Assembly: GCA_019009955.1 (NCBI GenBank)
Contig: CM032233.1
Coordinates: forward strand, 130,162,501 to 130,226,500
Source: Riptortus pedestris
Lineage: Eukaryota; Arthropoda; Insecta; Hemiptera; Alydidae
DNA: 64,000 bases
Direction: 5' to 3'
Position 1 is the stretch's first letter. Each line of letters begins with the position of its first letter. Under the pieces are notes generated by a model. The model did no database searches. It worked only from the letters and a program-made list of their open reading frames with translations, and had not been told where the DNA came from. Below are positions 1 through 13,312 of the stretch, in pieces. A program made the translations under genes and the position numbers.

Positions 1-350
1 TTTCACAAATTTACAAATTCAATTTAGTTTAGTATAATATTAGATTCATTTATAAAGTTTAGACAATAAAGCCATTTAAAAAATGTTAGTAATCAAAGGT
101 TTAATTACATAGGCCAATTATAAATATGAGTTTTTTTTTCCTATTATTTTCATAAGGCAATTAGCTAAGAAAAGTATTGTAAAAACATTGCAAATTATAA
201 ATTAAATTCTCTTTTAATGTGTATAAGATCCTGTAAAATTGTGAAAAGTACTAACAGCCTAAAGAGTCATAAAGTGCCCAGCTTAGGAGGAAGTATCAGA
301 AATTCCAGACTAAACAGTACTCAGCCATAGCAGCATAAGAGTTACTTCTT

Positions 351-1454
<1,104 letters not shown>

Positions 1455-1657
1455 AACATAATATATCGTAACATAATCTCAATACTGACAGTACATGATA
1501 AACAATGTTCAAAAGTACTTTGTAAGACTTTAGTTACATGTGATATTATGCTCACATTAAAATTAAAACACATTTTGCAGGCAATGTCAGCCAAACACGT
1601 ATTGTAATAAAAATTGTATATTATATGTAAAGAAATGAGGTAAAACCAATTCTTCAC

Positions 1658-4600
1658 CTGGTGGCAAGAGACGCAAAAGGTTCAACAACAAGAGAAGATC
1701 CCATAATGATGAGGAGATTGCATTTAGTGAAATCTTCTTTTATATTCCGAAAAAATTTCTTTGGCATTGACTCTCCAAAGAAAATTATATCTGGTTTCAC
1801 TACTCCGCCACATGGAGGACACTTTGGCACTGAGCTAGTCTTAATAGCTTCTAAAAAATCAAAAAAAATCAAGTATTACAATAGATATTGTTATTAATCT
1901 ATTTATTTTATCATCGTGCCAAACAAATTTATGTTGTACAGACAATACATTAGAAAATAATCAAATCATATGACAACAAAAAATAAATTGAAAATATGAG
2001 TAATTATAGGATAAATGAGTAAGCTTACATAATAAAATGAAAGTAGTAAAGTAGACAAAAAAATGGGGCAGACCTGTTCACTATAGGTGACACCCAAGTA
2101 TACTCAGGGGGCAGGCCTGTTCGCTATAGGTGACACCCAAGTATACTCAGGGGGCAGGCCTGTTCGCTATAGGTGACACCCAAGTATACTCAGGGGGCAG
2201 GCCTGTTCGCTATAGGTGACACCCAAGTATAATCAGGGGGCAGGCCTGTTCGGTATAGGTGACACCCAAGTATACTCAGGGGGCAGGCCTGTTCGCTATA
2301 GGTGACACCCAAGTATACTCAGGGGGCAGGCCTGTATGCTATAGGTTCCATCCAGGCATACTCAGGGGGCAGGCCTGTTTGCTATAGGTTCCATCCATAT
2401 ATACTCAGGGGGAAGCCTGTATGCTATAGGTTCCATCCATATATACTCAGGGGGAAGCCTGTATGCTATAGGTTCCATCCATGTATACTCAGAGGGCAGG
2501 CCTGTATGCTATAGGTTCCATCCATGTACACTCAGGGGCAGGCCTGTATGCTATAGGTTCCATCCATGTATACTCAGGGGGCAGGCCTGTATGCTATAGG
2601 TTCCATCCATGTATACTCAGGGGGCAGGCCTGTTCGCTATAGGTGACACCCAAGTATACTCAGGGGCAGGCCTGTTCGATATAGGTGACACCCAAGTATA
2701 CTCAGGGGCAGGCCTGTTCGCTATAGGTGACACCCAAGTATACTCAGGGGCAGGCCTGTTCGCTATAGGTGACACCCAAGTATACTCAGGGGCAGGCCTG
2801 TTCGCTATAGGTGACACCCAAGTATACTCAGGGGGCAGGCCTGTTCACTGTAGGTAACATGGAGTATACTCCACGAAATCTGTTTAGTCTATGCAGCACC
2901 AGCATGACTTTTTTTTCTATGTCTTTTAATGTTAAAGAAAAATTTCATAAACATAACATGTGGAAGCTTGATATAGAAACAAAAAGAAAGAAAAACTATT
3001 GTTATGGTAGCATACCTTTCAACCACTCGAGAGAGTATTCAGTTTTACATTGAAGGCAATGGGAGAGATAAAAAGAGCCATGAGCCTCCACCAATTTGTT
3101 ATCTGTAATACCAACCTCACGATCAAGGTTGTCAATATTCTTTATAAAAGACAAAATAGGAAAATTATTTTGCAGAATATGTTATTATAATATAGAATGC
3201 ATCTCTACTAGCAGAGAGTTATAAACTCAAATAATGAAATTAAAAACAAGAGATCATGATTAATATTACTATTTTAGATTAAAGAAGAATCTGCCATTAA
3301 AAATAACTTACTAATAAGAGAGATCAAAAAAGAGTTTGGTCATTTTTTCTAAACTTGCCCTTCTGAATAATCAATTCCAATAATGCAGATTGTCTAATCA
3401 TGAAAAAGAATCTGATGAGGGCACCATATGACTTCCTTGTACTCTAAGTGAATTAACTAAACAAAATGGTTGGTCTCATTTCATTTAAATGTGCTACATG
3501 ATCTCTGTTCCCATACATTGGATTGTAATATGTCATAGAACATAATTTGTGTGCCTTTTCATGGTAAACAAAAAAGGCCCTATACAAATTTTTAGTATCT
3601 TTATACATTGAGAAAATTAGAAATTTTTTGTGCTTACCCTTCTTTAAAGTCCCTCCCCTTGGTTGATTTCAATCAATTGGGAAGATGCACAACTAAACAT
3701 TAGAAGAATCCCAAATATGAAATTTCAACATACTAAGACTAGCCATTTTGAATTATACGAGATACATACATCTGTATGTAAATATGTAATGACGTTACAC
3801 TGAAACTAGTAAAATTGGGCTTAGTGAGGGTCAAACCGGATAATTCTATTGAAATCTTCTGCTGATAACTTTCGCTATTACAATACTTCCTTTACTTTGT
3901 GCAAGGAAGTAAAAATGGTTAATTAAGACTACCGTTCAAATCAACTAACTGGGCTATATATAAGAGTTTTTGAAAAAAAGTTGTAAAATAAAGTCGGAAA
4001 CATTTAAATAAATACCTGTGTATAATGTCGTAACAATAATCCTTTATCTTGTAGAAGGCGGATGAAAAAATGCGCTTTCGTGGGAATATAAGCATCTTTT
4101 GGAAACATTTCTCTGGCTAAAAGGAAGAATGGTTCTGGGTTGTTCTGAAAATAACTCATCTCAAAGATTGCACTTGGACGGGGTAAATTATACTTTTGCA
4201 AGTTGTGGTAAATTCCAAAACCGGGTGAGCGAAAATCCGGTATTCCAGCAGCTAAAACAAGTTATGATTTACACATTAAAGACAGAAAACAATATTTCTC
4301 ATATAACCTTTAACTTAAAAGAAAAGCATTAAATATATTTATTTAAAAAAATAAAGTACAAAATATACTAATTAACAGAAAAACTAAAATAAAGAAATAT
4401 TGTGCATCTAAAAAAAAACTGCAACCGATTTAAACATTTGTGAGATTGATTTATATGTATAAAAATAAACCATAATTAGCATTGTTTTTCTTTGATGATT
4501 ACACACATTGTAATAAATTAAAGTTTCTATGGGTAACATTTAAATTTTGAACTAATTCCTGTATGTGAGTCTGAGTGTGTGTGTGTGTGTGTGTGTGTAT

Positions 4601-6987
4601 GCCGGAGTGTTCATATATATTTATATTACTAGTTGCTGTATTTGTTAATAATATTACCTGTGGAAATTCCAGCCCCAACCATAGTGACAATTTGGAGTTG
4701 TTTTTTGTTTTTCATATATTCCACTACTGCATCCATTCCCGTATTAAGGAACTGAGAAATGAATATAACAATCAGATTACCAACTTTTACACTTAAATAA
4801 AACAAAATTTTCAGTATATGTTTGGAAAGGGAGATGTGAAGCAGGCTGAGGCCAAGAGAAGACCAAGAAGAAGGTCTTCTTAGTCATAACCATAACTTCA
4901 AATTGTATTCTTCACAATTTTTGTTAATACTCTTGATGTGGACATGAATTTTTAAAAATAACTCATGGCTGGGTACAAAGTTTTTAAAAATATTTCATGT
5001 AGTGTTTTTAATAATTAAATTATACATTTTTTGATGGATTAACATTTAAAAAAAACTGTGAGCGATTTTTTTATAGGACCTCAGTTGAGGTCAGTCCAGT
5101 AGTGAGGAACTTAACCCGCTGAGGGCTAATAACGCTTAAAGAAATATATATCATTCACAAAATTGTATAACTAAAATTCTTGATAAAAATTACTATTTAT
5201 GATTAAATAACATAATAAAATTGAAAATGAAAGTTAATGTTATGTATAAACCAATAATATTGATGGAATATAATTGATGATATTAGATAACTAGATATCG
5301 ATTTAAAACTTACCTTAAACAAAAATATTGATTAGTAATAGTCAACTTTCACAAATTATTAAAAAAAAAAACTTGTGGTTCGATTTGGAACCGAAATATA
5401 CCGTTCGAAAGAAGACTGGTAAAAGAATAGATTAGTGACTTGTGTGAGTTGAAGCAAGCAGCCCCAAAAAAGAGGTAAGGAAATTCAAGGGAGTTGAACC
5501 TCGGCTGAGGCCTCTCGGGCATTGGGTAAAAATAGGCCAGTCTCACCTCAACTCTGCCAGCATCAAGAGTGTAAAATAGGAATTCAAATTTAACAATAAG
5601 CATAATGCTTTTTACATTTGTGGTTACAAATTTTCTATTTAATATTAAAAGCTCATGTAGACCTAAAGACTCCTGAATCATGAGATGCAGATAATGTTCT
5701 ATATAATTTATGCAAATTTCTTAAAAATTTATATTAAAATTGTAGGTTACCTTATCCTTTGATATGAATAGTGTCTTTTCTAAATGGGCAGCCAATTGGG
5801 AATCAATCGAATCATTTTCATCAATGGGCAAGTCCTTATCTTGCAAATCAGTGTCACAATCTAAAAGAAAAGAAAAATATTTGGTACCAATATGCACTAA
5901 GCTATAAATCCAAAAAAGGTTTTGGAGAAGTACAATTAGCAATGTCCTTAAGTATTGATTGGGGTTACTTAAAACAGTTGTGGAATCCTGGTATTAACAG
6001 CATTTAGATTATTGCATGAAAGTCTCTGGAATAATAAAGGACTAGACAGTGGAGTTACTTTTACAAATTAACTTCAGTATAGTTCTTCACCACTCCAAAC
6101 TGATGATAACAATTATGCTGAATGCTATAATTAAAACGCTCTTCATAAAAATCTCTACAATGGATCCAATACTGTTTTAGGGTTAGAATACCATAAATTC
6201 CCAAAGGGTAAAAATATTGAAAATTATTAGCAGATTCCCCTTAAGTAGAATTAGCTATAGAGGATGTACTCAGAATCCACTTTATTAAATAAATAAATAT
6301 ATATATAAAATTTTGAATGGACCTAATTTTCGTTATCTCATAGTTAGGATTGATGGACATTCAAAGACACTTTTTGAAATTTGTTTCATGAGTCCTCAAT
6401 AGCTGATTTCCTTTAGGGAATTTGCTAAAATATGATGTACAAATTATTACTTGTACATTGAAATTAACTCTGTGTTTTTTTGGATTTGATGAAGGATTGT
6501 CATTTGTTGATAGAACCAGAAGCATCTAGGTTGGCTGTTCATTGCCAAATATTATAACATACCCATTTTCCATGATTTGACAGTTCATTAAGGCTTGCCA
6601 CCCTGTAATGATCAAATTACTTAACTATAACTATTATATTTTAAAATGTTTTAATTAGAAGAGTATTTTGGTTCGGGTATGGAATTTATAAAACCATTAT
6701 GTCAACAGAGCATACAATGTAAATGCAATTTTATTTGGGGTGAGATTAAACTTTATTTCATGTAAAGGGTTAAAGGATTAATGGTGGAAGTTATAATTGT
6801 AAAATGTCCATCTAGGAAGAACAAACTAATTAGCTGTTTTTCTAAGATTTGAAGGAATTTTTGAGAAACCTCCGTAGCTCTAAAGAAAAAGTGCTAAGAA
6901 CACTAAAACTACCCGTACCTCGTTAACCATTAGTTGTATAAAAAAACTGCATAGAGCGAAAGTTGTAGTAAATTAAATTTGCAACAA

Positions 6988-7036
<49 letters not shown>

Positions 7037-7817
7037 ACACATATATATTGCAAGAGATATTTCGATTTTTTTTTTTACCCCTAAAAGTCCCTACTTCCAT
7101 TTAGCTGATTCTGGCTGATAACAAACTTGGCCTTCTTTGAACCTTCTTTTTCAGAATAAAAGTTTAAATATGAATATTAGTTTCAATATCTCAAAATTTG
7201 TACTAGAGAACAGACAAAAATTTATATATATATATTCAATAAAATGTTTAAATTCATTTTAAGAAATTACCTTTCATGGCAGCAGTCTGAACTGGCTTTG
7301 GCTGGCCAACAGATTTGTCTTCTGAGCCTTTGGCACCCGTACCAAGATTTGAAAGATCCACAGTCTTGTCTCCTGAGTCTTTGGGAATCGCATCAAGCTT
7401 TGGCAGAACAACAGATCTGTCTCCTGAGCCATTGGCACCTGTGCCAAACTTTTGGAAATCAACAGATCCGTCTCTCGAGTCACCAGCACTTGCACCAACC
7501 TTTGGCACCTCAACAGATGGGTCTCGTGAGTCATTGGCACTTGCACCAAACTTTGGCACCTCAACAGATTGATCTCCTGAGCCATTGGCACTTGCACCAA
7601 CCTTTGGCACCTCAACAGATTGGTCTCCTGAGCCAATGGCACTTTCACCAACCTTTGGCACCTCAACAGATCGGTCTCCTGAGCCATTGGCACTTGCACC
7701 AACCTTTGGCACCTCAACAGATTTGTCACCTGAGCTTGCTTTTTCATTGGTTGCAACTCCCACAACTACGTTATCATCTTCCTCCGAGGGTGGTGTTAAA
7801 TTCCATTGGCTATCCAT
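1658..7817 (-). CDS. SIRT2: SIRT2-type NAD-dependent protein deacetylase, 5' six coding exons (3' part beyond left edge)
   Basis: Sirtuins remove acyl groups from lysine using NAD+; SIRT2 is mainly cytosolic and acts on tubulin and other targets. Coding exons on the minus strand are 7817-7271, 5860-5751, 4751-4658, 4251-4016, 3139-3016 and 1850-1658. All junctions are AG/GT and every phase matches, giving about 434 residues so far. Exon 3 ends in GAGIST and exon 4 begins with [10 protein letters not shown] (NAD-binding). The exon 4/5 join gives YTQNID, then EAHG with the catalytic His. Zinc cysteines are CLQC (exon 5) and CPPC (exon 6), followed by [11 protein letters not shown] and IMGSSL. 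The start ATG at 7817 is the first in the open frame. A possible acceptor (ttacattttag) 9 nt upstream allows a 5'UTR intron. Exon 1 is unusual: it encodes about nine 17-residue repeats rich in [16 protein letters not shown]. Exon 6 leaves two bases of a split codon, so at least one more exon lies left of the window. Family assignment is firm; the SIRT2 subtype rests on recalled similarity of the [14 protein letters not shown] segment. Confidence 0.95.
2065..2858. repeat. 43-bp minisatellite in SIRT2 intron
   Basis: About 18 direct copies of a 42-43-bp unit (GGGGGCAGGCCTG, then TATAGGT, then a variable half, then TATACTCA). Two variants alternate in blocks: one carries GTGACACCCAAG, the other TTCCATCCATG. 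The second forms a central block (about 2340-2620) between two blocks of the first. The open frames across it exist only because 42-bp stretches keep frame; it lies between SIRT2 exons 5 and 6 and is not coding. Confidence 0.95.
6296..6428 (+). mobile_element. Family B 3'-end fragment in SIRT2 intron 1
   Basis: A short TA run is followed by 'aattttgaatggacc', the conserved 3' domain and the terminal GGGAATTTGCTAA. The rest of the element is missing or too diverged to see. The remainder of this intron (5861-7270) holds another (TA)n at 6992-7031 and a faint family B internal relic around 7050-7160. Confidence 0.7.
7290..7760 (-). repeat. 51-bp in-frame tandem repeat in SIRT2 exon 1
   Basis: About nine direct copies of a 51-bp unit encode 17 residues each, with consensus [17 protein letters not shown]. 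Copies near the start codon are almost identical; copies toward the exon's 3' end (for example [17 protein letters not shown]) have diverged. Because 51 is a multiple of three, copy number can change without breaking the frame. The translated region is Ser/Gly/Ala/Asp-rich and predicted to be disordered (inference). Confidence 0.9.
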
Positions 7818-8132
7818 CTTCTTGTTCTAAAATGTAATTGTAATAATAAAATCAGTAAAAGGGAACTTTGGCTTTGTGCAACTTGAAAAAAAATTAAACC
7901 ATCAACAATATTTAAAACAAATATACTATTGATGTCATTTGTACATGTATTTATTCTAGTCAGAGTTACTTGCTTACTGATATAACTGAAATTTCAACAA
8001 TTATAATTTAATTCACCTAAAATCTTTCATTGTTTTTGTAAAAGTATAATTTAATAAGAACTTTTTATTAACAATCTATATTTAACAGTTTTCCAAGGAT
8101 TCAAGAATAAATGAATGAGTGTTGCTTCTTTA

Positions 8133-8510
8133 ATAAGACGCTGAGCGCCATATGTCCACTAATGGACATTTTTCCAAAGAGGACCGAGTGACCACAGGTG
8201 GCCATTAATGAATCTTGTAAACAGGGCAATGTGGCCACCCGTGGACACACTACCTACTACATTTTGAGACCGTGAGCTCACCAGTGGGAACGTTTTACAT
8301 ATATTTAGCACTGATGAACCTTAGGTTTGGTCTCAGGATATAACCTTTCTTTCACTTGAACTTAGTAATTTTGTGTGGCACTGTCTAAAAAATACTGAGT
8401 AACGTTTAGGAAAGATGTATGGGATGCCCACCTCTGAGCACGAGGTTTATTGCATAGTTCAATGAATGGCCACTGTGGAGCATGTGGCACTCGACATGAT
8501 AATTAATATT
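8133..8510. repeat. Cluster of near-palindromic TCCAC/GTGGA motifs (candidate DNA-transposon end)
   Basis: Within 380 bp there are repeated near-palindromes built on TGTCCAC...TGGACA: TGTCCACTAATGGACA (about 8152), TGACCACAGGTGGCCA (about 8189), TGGCCACCCGTGGACA (about 8230), and weaker copies near 8280, 8430 and 8467. The stretch is more GC-rich than its surroundings. Repeated subterminal palindromes like these occur in some DNA transposons such as piggyBac relatives, but I see no transposase and no sure TTAA flank. Confidence 0.4.
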
Positions 8511-8949
8511 ATTTCTCAGCTATGCTACAATATTAAGAACAAAGATCACATTAAATAAAAGTTATACACGTATGATTTTAAAGGATTTTCTTCATTAAGG
8601 AAAATAATTATGCCTTCCTGTCATAGGCAGTTCATGAAAAAATGTAAATGAGCTACTTACTACAAGAAGGCATCTCCATATTTTATTAGATAAAAATTAT
8701 TTTCACAGAAAGACTAGAAAAACTTCAGATTGTCCAATATGTTAGTGGAGTAGATCTAAGGCCACGGAGACAAATGTATTTAAAGGGTAAAATATTAAAG
8801 ATGCTTCATGAAATGGGGTTGCTGACTAGTTCAGTAAACTAGAAAAGTATTCTAGTTAAACCATAACTCAATACCTTATAAGTATTAAAGCTTCGATCTG
8901 GAGAAAAGCCTTATCTGGAGTAGCAAAAAAAAAAATAAATAAATAAAAA

Positions 8950-11531
8950 AATAGTAGGAGACATTTTTTAAATCCCCCTCCTCTATACCCCCCTTTTTCC
9001 TGGTTAGACTTCTGCCAATATGAAATATGATCTTTAGTGTGGAGTGAAACTGTTAAATTTCAAATATGGTCTAGATAAAATGAACATTTTCAAGACAAGA
9101 ACGTAAAACCTTAACCGATGATGCCATCACACAACGAATTAGCATGTATCTCGCATAATAAAGGTCTCATAAAAACAATATTTGGTATTTAAGCTTAAAA
9201 TAAAGAGTTACCTCTTATAACAGCTTGTTATTATAACATGAGTAGGTGTGGGGGTTTACTGAAGCTGAAAACTAAAAATCCCAAATATCTTGGTCAATAT
9301 TCATATTAAAGAAAATACGTATAGAATAACACTTATAGACAATTAAATTTACTATATGATTGGTATTTAGAATTTTCAAAATTCACCCTCTTTAAATCCC
9401 CAGTCCAAGTTTAGCTGTCAACGAACTTAATCTTTAATTTTGCATGAAATGCTTATATGTCAACTTAGGTATCGACAAAACAAAAATTGGGACCACAAGA
9501 GAGGTAACAGACAAATTTTTTTATATATATATATATATTGCTCGGGAAATCATTTGAGGCTGAATGAAGATTTTGTTTTTGGCAAGGCTTCAATGTTTAC
9601 AACTACACTTCCTGTCTGGGCACATTGTTTTCCCGTGAGAGTCAGGCATGGGACTTATAGAACAGAAATTTTAGTTTTGAAGAATAAATGAAAGGAAGTC
9701 CCTCTCCACTGTTTGACACACTGTGAATAATTTAAATCATAATCAAGGACAGCATTTATTATAATTAAATATCATATCTAAAGTACATATTTCAAGTCAA
9801 AAACCAATCCGAGCTTACTTATATACATAATAGTAAATGTGAAAGGAAAAAGAAAGATGTAGAAAGCAAAATAGAATATTTTATATGAAAAAAGTTCCCA
9901 CTTTAATTGTGTTAGCCTCCCGAAAACTTCCTTTCCAGCGCTTGAGTGTTATCAACATTGCCTTAATAAAATTACTTCTTCAAAATATTAAAAATTTGAA
10001 TTTTCTAGTAATTTATATTTATACTTTATCCTGGTGAAAATAAATAACAGTGTAATAAGTAACATATAGGGTGGTACACTAAAAATAATTTAATTTATAT
10101 TGTAAAAGTAAGGCGAGGGAAAGAGAATATGAACCCCCCACCCCCCATATCCTCAAATCATATTGAATTTAAACACATATTGTCTATTGTAATAATGACA
10201 TTACCAAGTAATGTTTAAAAGTTATGGATAGTACATAGTTGAACACATAATATATACCACAATTCAAGAATTTTATTCCGCACAACTTCTGCTATCAGAC
10301 GTTCTGCTAATTCAGTATGACATTGTTTAAATAATACATTATACAAACTAAGTAATCAAAATACTATTATAGTTTAAATTTCTATTTGAAATAAATAATG
10401 AAGTAAATAACAAATGAGGAGGGTAGGGGAGGAGATTTATAGCTTCCCTAATCCGAATCACACTTTGAGCAATTATATAAATATAAAAACATAACATCAT
10501 TTGTCATAATATGCCTTTATTAAAAACACTTTAATGAGTACTAATAAAATTGTTGACTCTCATTTTAGTTTCTATTATATATCTCATTTATATTTCGTTA
10601 TACGACAAGAGTTACTCTAAATAACGAAACACCTTCTGTTCTGTGCATAACTGTCAAAAAAAAACATTACGAAATGAAATATCGCAATTTTTTATTTCAG
10701 GTTTCCTTATAACCCCCACTCCTGCTCGCCCCTAGAGTTAATATAGGTTACTTTGATGGAGGAGCTGATGCTAATTCACATATTGAGCTTTGTTAAGTTC
10801 GGTTCAGTCTTTTGTGCCCAATTAAATTGCTGACTCGCGCTATAGTTTTTTGTGTATATCTTGTTTATACTTCATTGTACGACACAGTCTATATTACAAA
10901 AGTTACTCTAAATAACAAAATAAACAACTTTTGTTCTATGAATATTTGCCAAAAAACCAATAGGAAAAGAAATAGCGCTATGTTTAATTTCATGCCTCCT
11001 TTATAACCCCCACTTCTGTTCGTACCTAGAAATATTAATATAGCTTATAACAAAGAGGCAATAATGCTAACCCATATATTGAGTTTCATTCAGTTAGGTT
11101 TTGTCTTTTATGTCCTTTAAAATTGTTCACGCCCACTATAGTTTTTAGAGTATATGTTGTTTATACTTCGGTATACGATGAAAGTCAATATAACAAAAGT
11201 TACTCTTAATAACAAAATAAACAACTTTTGTTATGTGCATATTTGCCGAAAAACCAATAGGAAACGAAATATAGCTATTTTTATTTTCATGCCTCCCAAA
11301 CACCCACTTCTGTTTATCTCAAAGAATATAAGCATAGCCTATAGTCTAAGCTGAGTAAGTAGTAATATACATACATACCATGTTTCATAAAATTTGGTTC
11401 AGTAGTTTAGGCATGAAAATGTAACAAACAAACACCAAAGACACAAATTGCAGATATCTGGTCTATGGCATGTGAAACGAAAAAGTACTGTAAAATTTCA
11501 AAAAAAAAATCAATGAACAGACCGAGGTTAC

Positions 11532-11593
<62 letters not shown>

Positions 11594-11717
11594 TTGAACA
11601 GGCCTCATTTTCGCCATCCCCTAGATAGGGTCCATGGACATTTGAGAAAATTGTTCTAAAATCGTGTCATGAGTACAACTTCAATAGGTCATTTCTCGGA
11701 AGGAAAATCTGCTAAAA
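8950..11717 (+). mobile_element. Family B element split by a family A insertion
   Basis: The family B body runs from about 8950 to the TA run at 9523-9538. Its conserved 3' domain resumes at about 11585, after another TA run, and ends GCTAA near 11717. Everything between is a family A element. The B 5' terminus is not clear, so the body is probably truncated. Confidence 0.7.
9536..11537 (+). mobile_element. Family A element inside family B microsatellite
   Basis: The head begins 'tgctcgggaaatcatttgagg' (first bases lost) and runs through the segment shared with 30470-30780. The repeated units of about 300 bp contain 'aacaacttttgt'. The tail matches 'ttcataaaatttggttcag' and ends 'gaggttacaattttatata'. 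No ORF is convincing. It is flanked on both sides by (TA)n. Confidence 0.7.
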
Positions 11718-11899
11718 AATGGCCAAAAAATCATCAACAGACAAAGACATTACCTATTAACTACTTACACCACAAATTATAAAATGACTGCTTTACCAGC
11801 TTCAATAATAAATACGATAAAATCTAATAAGATATTCAATTATAGTAAAGTAAAATAGTAGTCAATTAAATTTGTTTTCCAGTAATTTACATTACAATT

Positions 11900-12898
11900 A
11901 TTTAAAGCACACTGGACTTGGGGGGGGGGGTACTGAAGGCTCAAAACAAGAGAGTACAAATAACTCGCTTCATATTTGAGATACGAAAAATGCATAGAAT
12001 AATTGTAGACCATCAATAGTTTAACAAGATCGATTCTATAATATACTACAATCCAACTAATTACAACGGAGATAATTTTAATTTTCGAATATACCCCCCC
12101 CCTATTTCATGCCTGATTTCAACCATTAACAACCATGAACTAAGAGTTGCATGAAACGGTTAAATATCTCATATGGTGTAGATCAAATAAACCTTTTCAC
12201 ATGGTAAATAAACAGGCCTCACATGGTAAACCTTGAGTGGTGAGTTCGATTCCCGTCTGGGCAATAGGAATTTATTTAGTGACAGACTCAATAAATAAAA
12301 TCCTGAGTTCCACCCAGGCTAGAAAACGGTGGTAACCTGTAGATAACTGTCCCAATTAGCCATAGTATCAAAAAGTGGACATAAACAAATAAATAAGACA
12401 ATAAAGGTCTCATGAAAGCAATATGTGGTATTAAAGCTTAGAATAAAGAGGTTCATGATATGAAAGCTTATTGTTATTATGACAAGAAAACTAAAAATTC
12501 CAAATACTTGGTTAATATTCATATTAAAGAAAATACATATAACAACACTTATTGACAATTAAATTTACTATATGATCGGTCATGCACAATTTTTTGATCC
12601 AACTTATAATAACAGAAATATTTCAAATTCCCCCCCCCTCCAAACTCTCCTCCCCTTTGTCCCATTTCAGCCGTTAACGAACTTAATCTTAAGTTTTAAA
12701 TGAAACGCTGATTTACTGAGTTTGGTAATGATACCAAGTATGTACATGTGTATATGTAATATATATTTGAACGGACCTCATTTCCTCATCTCTCAGGTAG
12801 GATCGGCGATGCAGATTTGAGAAAATTTTTCGAAAATGGCATCGTGAATACAACCTCAATAGCTGATTTCCCTGAAGGGAAATCTGCTAATAACATGC
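11900..12898 (+). mobile_element. Family B element carrying a SINE
   Basis: Internal modules ('tactgaaggctcaaaac', C-rich tracts, 'gccgttaacgaacttaatc') are followed by a short AT-rich spacer, the conserved 3' domain and ...GGGAAATCTGCTAA at about 12898. A tRNA-derived SINE interrupts the module near 12212-12392. Confidence 0.65.
12212..12392 (+). mobile_element. tRNA-derived SINE, copy 1
   Basis: It contains a box-B-like GTTCGATTCCC (12244-12254) preceded by a weak tRNA-like head. A conserved body follows ('tagaaaacggtggtaacctg', 'cccaattagccatag', 'aaaaagtgga') and an A/T-rich tail. The same body recurs at 23628-23790 and 32946-33060, which defines a dispersed family. No coding capacity. 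Confidence 0.7.
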
Positions 12899-12910
12899 CT
12901 ATAAGAAAAG

Positions 12911-13312
12911 CACGCACTACACACCCACACATTAAACAAGTGGCAGAAATGATGGGAAAACATAAGAAAAGGAACACGCTTGAAGCATTCCATACAATGG
13001 AGATTACTAGCACTATAACTGGCTCTTATATGACTCAAGTACTTGCTGAACACGGGGCTACTGAATCATAATTGAAATCCTAAACAAGAACACTTGTCAA
13101 CATGATAATACTATTAAAAAGACAATAGAGCACTTAATCTACACTTGCATACTTACTAGGTAAATATGAGAAAGATTACCACAAAAACTCATAAAAATGA
13201 ATGGAAAGTAACCACTCACTCTAAAATATTTTATCAATAAATGCCCAATAGAAGAATTCTCAAAAGAATTATTACAAACTGTTAAAACATTAAACAATAT
13301 AGCAATGTAAAA
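12911..13312 (+). pseudogene. LINE 3'-end relic (RNase H/zinc-knuckle tail)
   Basis: Translation gives NTLEAFHTMEITSTITGSY and TQVLAEHGATES, then after frame changes CQHDNTIKKTIEHLIYTC and, near 13290, a short LNNIAM end. The ITGSY...HG and Cys-x-eHLIYTC pattern resembles the C-terminal end of Jockey-type non-LTR retrotransposon polyproteins. Several frameshifts and stops make it non-functional. It follows directly on a family B 3' end. Confidence 0.5.

Noticed and set aside
2065..2858. CRISPR array
   Set aside because: Units are contiguous with no unique spacers, the genome is eukaryotic, and the array lies in a SIRT2 intron.
5078..5100. GACCTCAGTTGAGGTC palindrome as a nuclear-receptor site
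   Set aside because: A lone short palindrome in an intron with no supporting context.
5349..5681. 110-residue minus-strand ORF in SIRT2 intron 2
   Set aside because: No splice sites in phase with the flanking SIRT2 exons, which join perfectly without it; no recognisable content.
7244..7837. Plus-strand ORFs opposite SIRT2 exon 1
   Set aside because: Shadows of the 51-bp repeat; the minus strand joins in frame with sirtuin exons through canonical splice sites.
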